Source: Haloprofundus salilacus
GTDB lineage: Archaea; Halobacteriota; Halobacteria; Halobacteriales; Haloferacaceae
Length of the DNA stretch: 64,000 bases
Reading direction: 5' to 3'
Assembly: GCF_020150815.1 (NCBI RefSeq)
Contig: NZ_CP083723.1
Span: forward strand, 248,001 to 312,000
Made by a program: the position numbers and the translations under genes. Shown here one piece after another: positions 15,718-24,713 of this stretch (positions are counted from its first letter, which is position 1; each line of letters begins with the position of its first letter). A model generated the notes under the pieces. The model worked only from the letters and a program-made list of their open reading frames with translations, ran no database searches and was not told the DNA's origin.

Positions 15718-18700
15718 ATGAGTTCGGAACCCGTTTCGCTGGATCTCGACCGTCGGTCGTTCATGAAGGCTAGCGCGCTCGCCGGCGCACTCGCGTTGGG
15801 AGGAAGCGCAACAGGTCAGGTGCTCGCTCAGGGCGAAAGTGACGAAGAGGACGGCGCAGATACGGAAGGGGAACTTGTAAAGACGATCTGTAACTTCTGC
15901 GCCGTCGGCTGCGGGTTCAAAGGCGAGCGGAAGGGCAACGCGTTCGTCGGCCAGGAACCGTGGTTCGAACACCCAGTCAATAACGGTTCGCTCTGCTCGA
16001 AAGGTGCAGCGATTTACGGCAGTGAACACTCGCCGAAACGACTGAAACACCCTATGAAACTCGAAGAGGGCGAGTGGAAGAAGATTTCGTGGGGCGAAGC
16101 AATGGGCGAAATCGGCGACGAACTCCTGCGTATCCGCGACGAGTACGGCCCGGATAGTGTCATGTGGCTGGGAAGCGCCCACCACGCTAACGAGGAGGCG
16201 TACGCCTTCCGTAAACTCGCCGCGTTTTTCGGAACAAACAACGTCGACCACCAAGCGCGCATCTGCCACTCCACGACCGTCGCCGGTCTCGCAAACACGT
16301 GGGGCTACGGTGCGATGACGAACACGATAAACGACTACCGGAACTACGACCTCGACATCATCATCGGGCAAAACCCCGCCGAGGCTCACCCAATCGCGAT
16401 GCAACACATCCTCGAGGGTCAGAGACGCGGCGGCACGATCGTCTCGGTCGACGCCCGGTACACGAAGACGTCGGCACACGCTGACTACTTCTACCGTATC
16501 CGTCCCGGTACGGACGTTGCGCTGATGATGGGGATTATCCGCTACCTTCGCGAGCAGGGCGAACTCGATCAGCAGATGATCAACGACCGGGTCCAAGGGT
16601 GGCCCGACGTCGACGCCAAACTCGACAGATACGACCTCGACACAGTCGAAGACATCACTTGGGTGAGCAAGGATGACATCCAGGAGCTCGGCGACCTCAT
16701 CATCGAGAACAAGCCGAAAGTCCAGATCGAGTGGGCGATGGGCGGAACCCAGCACAACAACGGGACCCAGAACATCCGTTCGTACGCGCTGACGAGCCTC
16801 GGGTCGGGCTGTGCGGCCCGCAGCGGCGGCGGATTGCAGGTAATGCGCGGCCACTCGAACGTCCAGGGCGCGACCGACCTCGGCCCGAACAGCCACATCC
16901 TTCCGGGGTACTACTCCAATGACTCGCCGGGGTCGTGGGCTTACTGGACCGACGTCTGGAACGAGAGCCCGTGGACCAGCGGGAGCATCTCCATATCAGA
17001 GATGTACGATCGCTTCGAGATGATGTCGAAGGAGAAGTACGAGGCGCAGGGCGGCTCCGAGTCCACCTTCGAGAACGAGGGCCTCGCGATCACCAGCCGA
17101 TCGATGATGCTCCAGAACGGACTCACCGTCGCCCGGTGGTTCGAGGCAGCCCTCGACAAGAAGGACCGGCTGAACCAGTCCGAACTCTACCAGCCGAACA
17201 AGGTGAAGGCGGCCATCTACGACGGACACTCCACGAACTCCATCAGCGAGATGGACCAGCAGAAGAAGGCGTTGGAGAACCTCGACCTGCTGGTCGTCGT
17301 GGACATGTTCCCGTCGTTGGCGTCGGTGATGCACAACCGCGACGACGGCGTCATCCTATTACCGGCGTCGAGCCAGTACGAACACCACGGCACCGTTACC
17401 AACTCCCACCGCTCGGTGCAGTGGCGCAACCCCGTCCGACCGCCGGGCCACAACTCCAAGACGGACATGGAGATCATCCAACTGTTCGCCGACGCGCTCG
17501 GATTCGGCGAGCATTTCGACTGGGGAAGCGGAAACGGCCTGTTCAACGGGCGTTCCACCTACGAGGATGCGCTCCGCGAAATCAATCTCGGAGTGCGCAC
17601 CATTGGCTATCAGCAAGATCCCGAGCGTCTCCAGCGCCAGTACGAGTACGACTGGGCGTTCAGCACGGAAGACCTAAAGGTCGACAAGCCTGGGCTCCCG
17701 GTCAGCGGCGAGTACTGGCAGCTCCCGTGGCCGTGCTGGGGTGAAGGACATCCAGGTACGCCCATCATCTGGCGCGCTGATATCGACCCGCGCGAGGGCG
17801 GCCAAGACTTCCGCGCCCGCTGGGGAACGAAAGCGCCGACGCCGCAAGAGTGGAAGAAGATGAGCGACGAAAAGGGTATTCAGAAAGAGTACCCGTTCAA
17901 GGAGACGGTGAAGCAGCAAGGCCAGAAAGGTCTAGAAATGCTTCGAGCGCCGTACAACCCGGACTGGTATGGTGGCAAGGAGATAAAGGGCGTTCCGGAG
18001 TACCCCAACTTCTCCACTGCGTGGCCGAAGGATGTCACGAATCCCGACTCGCTTTCGATTCCGTACGAGTACGCGCTTCGAGCGGACAAATCGCCCTACG
18101 ATGCTGCGAAGGAGCTCAAGAAGCGCGGCGCCGACGTCAACCCGAAGGAGTACGAGCCGTTCGACGTCAAGCAGCCTGATCCACCGACCGGTCGAGGGCG
18201 TGCCCGCGGTGTCGCCTGGGACTTCTTGGACACCGTCCCCGTCCACCGCGAACCGGTCGAGAGTCCGCGCCCGGACTTGGTTGAAAAGTGGCCCGCAAAT
18301 GGTAAGCAGACGAACTTCTATCGGCTTGACCAGAACAATGCGGAGGTCCAGAAACGAGCGACTACGGCGGCGCAAAAGCAGGGCATGAACATCATCATGA
18401 CGACCGGACGCCAGGTCGAACATCAGGGTGGTGGGTCCGAGTCGCGCTCGAACATCTTCCTAGCCGACCTTCAGCCGCACATGTACGCCGAAATTCATCC
18501 GAATCTGGCCGAGCAAATTGGCATCGACGGTGGTGACCTTGTCGTCGTCTCGACGACAGACCGGGGGTCTATCCTCGTGAAGGCGCGGGTAACCCATCGA
18601 CCGAACGAGAAAGAGACGTTCCTGCCGTTCCACTGGGGTGGTGTCTACCACGGGAAGAGTCTAGAGGACAAGTACCCCGACGGAATGGCACCGTTCGCCA

Positions 18701-18912
18701 TCGGGGACAGCGTGAATCTCATCACGTCCCGCGGGTACGATGTCGAGACCCAGATGCAGGAAACGAAGCCTGCGATGGTGAAAATCCAGAAGGCGACTAC
18801 CGACCTGCTCGAGAGGCTAAATATGGATACCGACCTCACGTTCCCGCAGGACCGTGATGGCGTCGGCCTGCAGAAAGATTTCGACGTCCGTGACTCGAAA
18901 ACTGTTCAATGA
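15718..18912 (+). CDS. fdhA: Formate dehydrogenase alpha subunit, Cys form, Tat-exported
   Basis: The 1064-residue molybdopterin oxidoreductase has a Tat signal (DRRSFMKASALAG, residues 11-23). The N-terminal [4Fe-4S] ligands are Cys58, 61, 65 and 93, followed by the formate-dehydrogenase active-site block HQARICHSTTVAGLA. Cys183 there takes the place of selenocysteine and is preceded by Arg181. The sequence continues as in FDH-N/O with YGAMTNTINDY and a C-terminal cofactor-binding barrel (VEHQGGGSESR and FLPFHWGGVYHG). It oxidises formate at a bis-MGD Mo or W centre, probably outside the membrane. ATG 15718 is preceded by a Shine-Dalgarno-like site. fdhB follows after 9 nt. Confidence 0.9.
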   Translation: MSSEPVSLDLDRRSFMKASALAGALALGGSATGQVLAQGESDEEDGADTEGELVKTICNFCAVGCGFKGERKGNAFVGQEPWFEHPVNNGSLCSKGAAIYGSEHSPKRLKHPMKLEEGEWKKISWGEAMGEIGDELLRIRDEYGPDSVMWLGSAHHANEEAYAFRKLAAFFGTNNVDHQARICHSTTVAGLANTWGYGAMTNTINDYRNYDLDIIIGQNPAEAHPIAMQHILEGQRRGGTIVSVDARYTKTSAHADYFYRIRPGTDVALMMGIIRYLREQGELDQQMINDRVQGWPDVDAKLDRYDLDTVEDITWVSKDDIQELGDLIIENKPKVQIEWAMGGTQHNNGTQNIRSYALTSLGSGCAARSGGGLQVMRGHSNVQGATDLGPNSHILPGYYSNDSPGSWAYWTDVWNESPWTSGSISISEMYDRFEMMSKEKYEAQGGSESTFENEGLAITSRSMMLQNGLTVARWFEAALDKKDRLNQSELYQPNKVKAAIYDGHSTNSISEMDQQKKALENLDLLVVVDMFPSLASVMHNRDDGVILLPASSQYEHHGTVTNSHRSVQWRNPVRPPGHNSKTDMEIIQLFADALGFGEHFDWGSGNGLFNGRSTYEDALREINLGVRTIGYQQDPERLQRQYEYDWAFSTEDLKVDKPGLPVSGEYWQLPWPCWGEGHPGTPIIWRADIDPREGGQDFRARWGTKAPTPQEWKKMSDEKGIQKEYPFKETVKQQGQKGLEMLRAPYNPDWYGGKEIKGVPEYPNFSTAWPKDVTNPDSLSIPYEYALRADKSPYDAAKELKKRGADVNPKEYEPFDVKQPDPPTGRGRARGVAWDFLDTVPVHREPVESPRPDLVEKWPANGKQTNFYRLDQNNAEVQKRATTAAQKQGMNIIMTTGRQVEHQGGGSESRSNIFLADLQPHMYAEIHPNLAEQIGIDGGDLVVVSTTDRGSILVKARVTHRPNEKETFLPFHWGGVYHGKSLEDKYPDGMAPFAIGDSVNLITSRGYDVETQMQETKPAMVKIQKATTDLLERLNMDTDLTFPQDRDGVGLQKDFDVRDSKTVQ

Positions 18913-18921
18913 GGTAATGCT

Positions 18922-19593
18922 ATGTCAACAAACAACTCGAAACAAGTGATGGGCCAGGGCGTCATGAGCGTCGGTGAGGACGCGCGAATCTTCCCCGACG
19001 TGGAGGCGTGTATCGACTGCGGCGGCTGCGTCGTCGCCTGCAAACGAACGTGGGACGTTCCGCGGAACGAGCAGCGTATCAGCATCTCGACGATGCTCGA
19101 AGGCAAGGAGGCCGCGGCGGGCCTCAATGCCAACAGCGCACAGGCGCTCAAGCAGGGGCAGTCGCCCGGCGAGACGAGCGTGCCGATGCAGTGTTACCAC
19201 TGCGAGAACGCCCCCTGCGTCTCGGTCTGCCCGACCGATTCGCTGTTCAAGAAGGACAACGGCTTCGTCGAGGTCCGAGACGACCTCTGCGTCGGCTGTC
19301 AGTACTGCCTGTCGGCGTGTCCGTTCGGCGCGCCGCAGTTCCCCGATGCCGACGAGGGATCGGCGAAACTGTTCGGCACCGGCGGCACGATGGACAAGTG
19401 TACGATGTGCGAGGAGCGCCAGGATGTCGGTAAAGGTCCGGCCTGCGCCGAGGAGTGCGCGACCGACGCTATCCTCGTCGGCACGACCGGACAGATAGCC
19501 GAGGAACTCGACAAGCGCGGCAGCGCCTCCTTCTTCAATCAGGAGGCGATGGAGATCATCTTCGGCGAGGAGGGCGCGAGGGAGTTCCAATGA
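18922..19593 (+). CDS. fdhB: Formate dehydrogenase beta subunit, four-cluster ferredoxin protein
   Basis: The 223-residue protein has four cysteine sets in the order typical of FdhB/DmsB subunits: CIDCGGCVVAC, CYHCENAPCVSVC, CVGCQYCLSAC and CTMC...CAEEC. It passes electrons from the alpha subunit to the cytochrome b. There is no signal peptide, so it is probably exported bound to the Tat-carrying alpha subunit. The stop overlaps the next start (ATGA). Confidence 0.92.
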   Translation: MSTNNSKQVMGQGVMSVGEDARIFPDVEACIDCGGCVVACKRTWDVPRNEQRISISTMLEGKEAAAGLNANSAQALKQGQSPGETSVPMQCYHCENAPCVSVCPTDSLFKKDNGFVEVRDDLCVGCQYCLSACPFGAPQFPDADEGSAKLFGTGGTMDKCTMCEERQDVGKGPACAEECATDAILVGTTGQIAEELDKRGSASFFNQEAMEIIFGEEGAREFQ

Positions 19594-20051
19594 GCCGTTC
19601 GCTGCCCGAGACGAGAGATTACAGCGTGCTGGCAATAGCCGTCAACGCGGTCATCGCGATAGCCGTCACCGCGGTCGTCGTCTGGTGGGCGTCGGGGTTC
19701 GCCTACAACGCCGAGGCGCTGTTCCGCGTCGGTCCGACCGTCGAAGGCGGCGGCATCGGCGCGGACTGGCGCGCCGGCAACACGATTCCGGCGCTCGACT
19801 TCCTCATCGCGTTCGTCCACGCGGCCGACGTGCTGATGGGTATCTTCATCCTCGTCATGGTGTTCGTCCACTGGGGCGCGTTCCGCCGCCTCGCCTCGCG
19901 GATGCGGCAACCTGGCGAACCGGCGCGCTACGACTCCGATGCGGACGCCGTCGCCGACGGCGGCCGACCGAGCGACGGCGCGAACGTCGCCGGCGGCGCG
20001 AACGCGAGCGCCGACAACACCGCCCGCGACCCGGGAGGTGACGATCGATGA
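19590..20051 (+). CDS. Small membrane subunit of the formate dehydrogenase operon
   Basis: The 153-residue protein has TM helices at about 13-35 and 70-95, separated by an extracellular-looking Gly-rich loop, and an acidic Ala/Gly/Asp tail. Both ends overlap neighbouring genes by four bases (ATGA), so it is embedded between the beta and cytochrome b subunits. It has no haem or Fe-S motif. A structural anchor role is inferred; the family is not recognised. Confidence 0.7.
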   Translation: MSRSLPETRDYSVLAIAVNAVIAIAVTAVVVWWASGFAYNAEALFRVGPTVEGGGIGADWRAGNTIPALDFLIAFVHAADVLMGIFILVMVFVHWGAFRRLASRMRQPGEPARYDSDADAVADGGRPSDGANVAGGANASADNTARDPGGDDR

Positions 20052-21052
20052 CGAACTTAGACCACGGGAAGTTCACCCGGATGACGACGACGTTCCACAC
20101 GCTGTTGGCGCTGGACGTGTTCATCCTGTTCTTCTCGGGGTACGGACTGATGTTCAACGACGAACTCTGGTGGCTCGTCACGCTGATGGGCGGCAGCACC
20201 GGCGTGACTGCGGTCCACCGCATCGCGGGTCTCGGTCTCGTGGTGCTCATCGTCTTCTGGATGCTGATGATGATAACGACGAGCACCGGCCGCGGCAACT
20301 TCCGACAGATTCTGATAGGGCCCGACGATGTGGCCGCCGCGATTCAGGACTTCAAGTTCGTCCTCGGGATGGCCGACGAGCGCCACCCGAACGCCCGGCA
20401 GTTCGCCGGCTACAAATCCGACGAGGTGCCGCTGCTGTCGTACATCGGCAAGGGCGTCGTCTACATTTTCTCGATCGAACTGACGCTGCTCACGATTTCG
20501 GGGCTGCTCATCTGGAGCAAGACCGGGGTGATGCAGTACTTCGCGACGAAGACGGCAGCGATGGCGTTTGTCGTCTTCCACGGCCTGCTCGGCGTTATCA
20601 TGCTGATGGGCGTGATGTTCCACATCTTCGAGCACGGCTTCCACCCGGCGTTCTACCCGGTCGAGGTGAAAGCGTTCATCCCCCGGAAGCTGATTCCGGA
20701 GGAGCACGCCGACACCGACCACGACTCGACGGGCATCAGCCAGCTCAGCCTCGCGCCGTCGTGGGGGTGGGCGACGAACGTCATGGGCGTGCTCACCGTC
20801 ATCGGCATCGTCAGCGTGCTCGTCGGCAGTATCTTCGACGAGGGCTACCCAGTCCCGCGCGAACTCGCCGTCGGTGGCGGGCCGACAGACCTGCTTCTGA
20901 CCGTCGGCATCAACGTCGGGATTCTGGTGCTGTTCATCGGGATGGCGCTGCAGATGTACGGCAATCTGATGCGCGTCCGCTGGCAGCGGCAACTGGAGGA
21001 AGAGGCCCGCGCGCCGGCCGCTACCGACGGTGGACGGCCGAACGACGACTAG
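20048..21052 (+). CDS. Cytochrome b subunit of formate dehydrogenase
   Basis: The 334-residue membrane protein has about five TM helices and conserved histidines on several of them (FHTLLALD, AVHRIAGL, VFHGLLGV, FHIFEHGFHP), the pattern of FdhI/FdnI-type di-haem cytochromes b. It would accept electrons from the beta subunit and reduce the membrane quinone. The C-terminus is acidic and cytoplasmic-looking. A GC hairpin follows 20 nt after the stop. Confidence 0.85.
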   Translation: MTNLDHGKFTRMTTTFHTLLALDVFILFFSGYGLMFNDELWWLVTLMGGSTGVTAVHRIAGLGLVVLIVFWMLMMITTSTGRGNFRQILIGPDDVAAAIQDFKFVLGMADERHPNARQFAGYKSDEVPLLSYIGKGVVYIFSIELTLLTISGLLIWSKTGVMQYFATKTAAMAFVVFHGLLGVIMLMGVMFHIFEHGFHPAFYPVEVKAFIPRKLIPEEHADTDHDSTGISQLSLAPSWGWATNVMGVLTVIGIVSVLVGSIFDEGYPVPRELAVGGGPTDLLLTVGINVGILVLFIGMALQMYGNLMRVRWQRQLEEEARAPAATDGGRPNDD

Positions 21053-21072
21053 AACACCCACTTTTGCGCTGC

Positions 21073-21091
21073 GGGGCGGCTTCGCCGCCCC
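21073..21091 (+). terminator. Hairpin after the formate dehydrogenase operon
   Basis: A perfect 7-bp stem (GGGGCGG/CCGCCCC) with a CTTCG loop begins 21 nt after the cytochrome b stop. It is followed by aaaatttctctt, which would give a weak U-containing tail. Confidence 0.5.
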
Positions 21092-21124
21092 TCGACAAAA
21101 TTTCTCTTCGGCTTAGCCACGAAG

Positions 21125-21234
21125 GCTTCGCAGACGCGAAGCTCCTGCTCTCGGACCAAAAGCATTCGTCGTTCATTTCAGCCGCTCCGCGGCTTCCGCT
21201 CACACCTCATCCGAGAATTACTCCGCGATTCTCG
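21125..21234. repeat. Cluster of three short hairpins in the spacer
   Basis: Hairpins GCTTCGC-agac-GCGAAGC (21125-21142), GCCGC-tcc-GCGGC (21181-21193) and CGAGAAT/ATTCTCG (21212-21234) follow the terminator-like stem. The density and stem lengths resemble the ladder at the TnpB right end. The spacer holds no gene. Confidence 0.45.
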
Positions 21235-21302
21235 TACAACAGGGTGAAACTGCGGTTGTTCGTCGAAGCAATTTGTGTCGACTGCTGTCGTCCCCCGGAG
21301 AG

Positions 21303-21521
21303 TTACTCTTCGCGGCGTCTCTTCGGCGTCAATCGCCGAAAGACGCGGACGAACGGTTTGAGGAGAACCGCCGCCGAGAACAAGAAGACCAGAAGCGCTC
21401 CGCCATCGGAGACGCCGAGTTCCAGCGCGCCGAGCGCGACGGCTCCGGCGACTGCAAGGTATAGCCAGAACGCGACAACGACGGGCACGTAACCGTGCGT
21501 CGGGGAGGGCGCTTGGTACAC
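21303..21521 (-). CDS. Small membrane protein, 72 aa, two TM helices
   Basis: Hydrophobic segments at about residues 11-35 and 41-58 are followed by a strongly basic tail (RVFRRLTPKRRREE), giving a positive-inside C-terminus. Unknown function. It stands alone between the formate dehydrogenase operon and the 21603 gene. Confidence 0.6.
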   Translation of the reverse strand: MYQAPSPTHGYVPVVVAFWLYLAVAGAVALGALELGVSDGGALLVFLFSAAVLLKPFVRVFRRLTPKRRREE

Positions 21522-21602
21522 GGTCGACTGTTCTCTCCGTTTGTTATGAGCGTTCCCCCTGCACTGACCGCCGAATTCACTCGGTACGCGGTGTGTCTCG
21601 CC

Positions 21603-22004
21603 TCACGCCGACAGCAGTTCCGCGCCCTCGGTCGAGAGTTCGACGGTCACGTCCTGTCTGGTGTGCTGGCTGATCTGGTCGATGTTGCGCGTCAGCACTT
21701 CGAGGACGTCCTTCGGTTCGGGGTAGACGAGCATGTTGCCGTCGTCGTCCTCCATCACCAGCTGGGTGTCCGAGAGCGATATCTGGTCGTTCTCGATACG
21801 GGCGACGATGGCGGGTAGTTCCTCCGCGCCGCCGGGGTCGCCCTCCTCGACCATCGTCACGTACAGCGAGTCGAGACCGATGAGGTCCTTGTACTCGCGG
21901 ACGCGGCGGGCACAGCGCACCATATCCTCCGTGACGGCCGTCTTCTGCGGGTTCCCGTGTTCGCCCTCGAAACAGTGCTTGCACACCCGAAGTTCCATCC
22001 GCAT
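21603..22004 (-). CDS. Conserved haloarchaeal hypothetical protein, 133 aa
   Basis: The start MRMELRVCKHC contains a CxxC knuckle, but only one, so zinc binding would need a second partner. The rest is an acidic alpha/beta protein with no recognised active site. No membrane segment is visible. The start at 22004 is chosen because upstream codons are unsupported. Function unknown. Confidence 0.65.
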   Translation of the reverse strand: MRMELRVCKHCFEGEHGNPQKTAVTEDMVRCARRVREYKDLIGLDSLYVTMVEEGDPGGAEELPAIVARIENDQISLSDTQLVMEDDDGNMLVYPEPKDVLEVLTRNIDQISQHTRQDVTVELSTEGAELLSA

Positions 22005-22148
22005 GGTTCACTCTCGGCTACCGACTCCGATATATGTTGGCACGTCGTCGACTTGCGAAGTTCCCACTCGGGTCGCCGAGCCGGTCTCGCAACCCGTCCG
22101 CTGCTGTCGCCGTACCGTTTTTGTGTCTGCCATGCGAACTCTTCACAC

Positions 22149-22352
22149 ATGGCCGGAATACTGAACACGGTGTACGTGGTGGCGGTACTGCTCGTCGCGA
22201 TCGGCGGCGTCTGCGGTGTGATGTGGGTGACGCGGGACTCCGCGCCCGACCCCCGAACGTCGTCGGCGCGAGTGCGAAACGTCTCGAACGCGCTCATTGT
22301 CGCCGCTATCGGACTGTTTCTGGTGGCGATGGCGGTGAGTCTCCTGCTGTGA
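22149..22352 (+). CDS. Small membrane protein, 67 aa, two TM helices
   Basis: TM helices at about residues 5-27 and 46-66 are joined by a polar loop (SAPDPRTSSARVRNVSN). The gene stands alone and ends 74 nt before the SAMP/MoaD start. No family recognised. Confidence 0.6.
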   Translation: MAGILNTVYVVAVLLVAIGGVCGVMWVTRDSAPDPRTSSARVRNVSNALIVAAIGLFLVAMAVSLLL

Positions 22353-22426
22353 CCGAGAGCGGGGCGCTCGGGCGCGCGAACTGCCGCCCGGCACAGCTTT
22401 TTACCGATACCACGCTTTCTGCGACT

Positions 22427-22705
22427 ATGCGACTCGAACTGCGGTTCTTCGCGACGTTTCGCGAGGCCGTCGGACAGAAGACCATCGAGCGCGAGTACGA
22501 CGATAACCTCGCCGTCGGCGACGTGCTCTCGGCGCTCGAAACGGAGTTCGACGGACTCGACGGCCAACTGCTCGAAGACGGTGACCTCAGACCGCAGATA
22601 AACGTGCTGAAGAACGGCCGCGAAGTGCTGCACATGGAGGGCATCGAGACGACGATGGAGGACGGCGACACGCTGAGCGTCTTCCCCCCGGTAGCCGGAG
22701 GCTGA
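22427..22705 (+). CDS. Ubiquitin-like SAMP/MoaD protein
   Basis: The 92-residue beta-grasp protein ends in the diglycine tail FPPVAGG needed for adenylation by UbaA/MoeB. Haloarchaeal proteins of this family act as protein modifiers (SAMPs) and as sulfur carriers for molybdopterin or tRNA thiolation. The N-terminus (MRLELRFFATFREAVGQK), the block INVLKNGREV and the length resemble the Haloferax SAMP3 type as I recall it; this needs a search. It precedes two unknown genes by 1-nt gaps, an operon-like layout. Confidence 0.85.
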   Translation: MRLELRFFATFREAVGQKTIEREYDDNLAVGDVLSALETEFDGLDGQLLEDGDLRPQINVLKNGREVLHMEGIETTMEDGDTLSVFPPVAGG

Positions 22706-22706
22706 G

Positions 22707-22991
22707 ATGAGCGACGAGCGCACCGCTGGAGCGACAAAGACCGTCGAGAAGTCGTTCCGGGGTATCTCCGAGCGCCTCGCCGCGCACTACCTGACGAACC
22801 TCGGCGGCGAACGCGTCGAGGAGAACCGCGTCGTCGGCGACGACTGGGAAGCGACGTTCTCCTCGCAGAAGGTCGACATCGGTCCCACGCTCGACATCAC
22901 CGAGGTGACACTCGTCTTCGAGGGCGACACCGAAACGCTCGATCCGCTCGTCGAGCAGTTCTCCCAGAAGGCGATGCGCGCCGGAGGGTGA
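22707..22991 (+). CDS. Conserved hypothetical protein beside SAMP/MoaD, 94 aa
   Basis: The start is 1 nt after the SAMP stop. The protein is predicted alpha/beta, with a middle block RVVGDDWEATFSSQKVDIG and, like its neighbour, a C-terminal Gly-Gly. The tail sequence (KAMRAGG) does not resemble SAMP tails, so the diglycine may be coincidence. No catalytic motif is seen. Confidence 0.65.
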   Translation: MSDERTAGATKTVEKSFRGISERLAAHYLTNLGGERVEENRVVGDDWEATFSSQKVDIGPTLDITEVTLVFEGDTETLDPLVEQFSQKAMRAGG

Positions 22992-22992
22992 C

Positions 22993-23427
22993 GTGACCGA
23001 CGACCGAAACGGGAATCGAGAGGACGACTCCGACGCGCCCGCCGGCGACGCCGAATCTGCCGTCGTCGACATCGAAGACGTCCCCATCGAGGGCCAGATC
23101 ATGCTGCTGGCGGGCGCGAAAGCGAGCGTACCGCCGGAACGCCTCCCGACGCTTCTGACGCGAGCGCAGGCGGACCTCGGCGGACGAATTGAGGAGTACC
23201 GCCGAAGCTACGAACTCGTGGACGAGACCGACGAGTACGCGGCGTTCTTCGTGTCGACCGGCCACTGGGCCGAGGTCGGCGAGCGACTCGGTCTCGACCG
23301 AAGAGAAGCCGACGCGCTCCGCCGAACCCACGAAGAGCAGTTGCGTCGACTCGGGCGGCGGAGCGACCGCCGAGAGGAGTTCGGCTCGGCGCTCGAAATC
23401 AGGGAAGCCGCGGTCGTCGGCGTTTAG
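22993..23427 (+). CDS. Conserved hypothetical protein, 144 aa, GTG start
   Basis: A GTG start is used 1 nt after the previous stop. The first 35 residues are acidic and disordered. The rest is helical, with a LxxxLGRRSDRREEF basic segment near the C-terminus that could contact nucleic acid. It completes a three-gene set with SAMP/MoaD. The family is not recognised. Confidence 0.6.
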   Translation: MTDDRNGNREDDSDAPAGDAESAVVDIEDVPIEGQIMLLAGAKASVPPERLPTLLTRAQADLGGRIEEYRRSYELVDETDEYAAFFVSTGHWAEVGERLGLDRREADALRRTHEEQLRRLGRRSDRREEFGSALEIREAAVVGV

Positions 23428-23528
23428 TCAGAGGAAACTCGGTGGCGTGAAGTCGGGGCAGAGCCGTCGTTGGTGACACTCGTTGCCGGATAGACAGTAG
23501 TTTCCCTGCCGGTGTTCCGAGAGTGTAC

Positions 23529-24275
23529 ATGAACGTTCCCACGGAACTCCGGGCCGGCGTCCGGGACGCGCTGCCGCTGTTTCTCGGCATCGTCCCGTTC
23601 GCCGTCGTCTTCGGCGTCGCCGCCGTTGACGCGGGGCTGTCGGCGCTTCAGGCGGTCGGTCTCTCGGTGTTCGTCTTCGCCGGCGCGTCGCAGTTGGCGA
23701 CGATCGAACTGCTCGCTGACGACGCCACCCTTGCGGTCGTTGTCCTCACCGCCGTCGTCATCAACCTCCGGATGCTGATGTACTCGGCTTCCATCGCGCC
23801 GTACTTCCGGTCGCTGGCGGGTCGCTCGAAGGCGTTTCTGGCATACTTTCTCACCGACCAGGCGTACGCACTCTCGGTGGCGCACTACGGTGCGCTTGAC
23901 GACGCGACCGGAGGGTCCGGGTCGGGCGAGTCGGACGCTTCCGCCGCCGAAACCGACGCACTGTCGACCGCAGACCGCCGCTGGTACTATCTCGGCGTCG
24001 GGGTGAGCCTCTGGGTCGTCTGGCAGTTGGGAACCGTCGCCGGTCTCGTCCTCGGAACTGGCGTTCCCGAGAGTTGGGGGCTTGACTTCACCGTCCCGCT
24101 GGTCTTTCTGGCGCTTCTCGTCCCGGCGATGAATGACGTTCCGACAATTACGGCGGGCGTCTGCGGCGGCGTCGTCGCCGTCGTCGCCGCCGGTCTGCCG
24201 TTGAACCTCGGCCTGCTCGTCGGGGCGACGGCAGGTATCGTCGCTGGACTCCTCGCGGAGCGTGGTCGGCGATGA
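23529..24275 (+). CDS. azlC: AzlC-family branched-chain amino acid exporter, large subunit
   Basis: The protein has the AzlC N-terminus (PLFLGIVPFAVVFGVAA), the block VFAGASQLATIELL and the following VVINLRMLMYSASIAP signature. About seven TM helices are visible. A Ser/Ala/Glu-rich loop near residue 140 is a halophile insertion. It works with AzlD to export branched-chain amino acids or analogues. ATG 23529 is preferred over a GTG two codons upstream. The stop overlaps azlD (ATGA). Confidence 0.9.
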   Translation: MNVPTELRAGVRDALPLFLGIVPFAVVFGVAAVDAGLSALQAVGLSVFVFAGASQLATIELLADDATLAVVVLTAVVINLRMLMYSASIAPYFRSLAGRSKAFLAYFLTDQAYALSVAHYGALDDATGGSGSGESDASAAETDALSTADRRWYYLGVGVSLWVVWQLGTVAGLVLGTGVPESWGLDFTVPLVFLALLVPAMNDVPTITAGVCGGVVAVVAAGLPLNLGLLVGATAGIVAGLLAERGRR

Positions 24276-24649
24276 CCACGTCGTACCCGGCGACGACGGT
24301 GTGGGCCGTCGTCCTCGCCATCGGCGTGCTGACGTTCGCGATTCGCTTCTCGTTCATCGCGCTGTTCGGCGGGCTCGAACGCCGCTCCGGTGAAGCGGAG
24401 GGGTCGGCGTCCGCCGGGACCGTTCCGCCGCGCATCAGTGCGGCGCTTCGGTACGTCCCGCCTGCGGTGTTGGCCGCGCTCGTCTTCCCGGCCGTCGTGA
24501 CGATAGAACCGACAGTCGTCGGCACGCTCACCAACGAGCGACTGCTCGCGGGTGCGGTGGCTGCGGTCGTCGCGTGGCGAACCGAGAGCGTGCTCGCGAC
24601 CATCGGCGTCGGGATGGGCGCGCTGTGGGCGCTGCAGTTTCTCCTATAA
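24272..24649 (+). CDS. azlD: AzlD-family exporter, small subunit
   Basis: The 125-residue protein has four hydrophobic helices and the AzlD features: an N-terminal TFAIRFSF segment, ALRYVPPAVLAALVFP, and a final TM. A 20-residue polar insert follows TM1. Its start overlaps azlC, and the pair is found together throughout bacteria and archaea. Confidence 0.9.
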   Translation: MTTSYPATTVWAVVLAIGVLTFAIRFSFIALFGGLERRSGEAEGSASAGTVPPRISAALRYVPPAVLAALVFPAVVTIEPTVVGTLTNERLLAGAVAAVVAWRTESVLATIGVGMGALWALQFLL

Positions 24650-24713
24650 CTCGCACGGACTGTCAAGTCGACGCGGACTCGGAACTAAGCGTCCGCTCGT
24701 CGAACGAATCCCC

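Noticed and set aside
15388-16896. Long minus-strand frame opposite the start of fdhA
   Set aside because: Antisense to conserved fdhA motifs, with no recognisable protein features.
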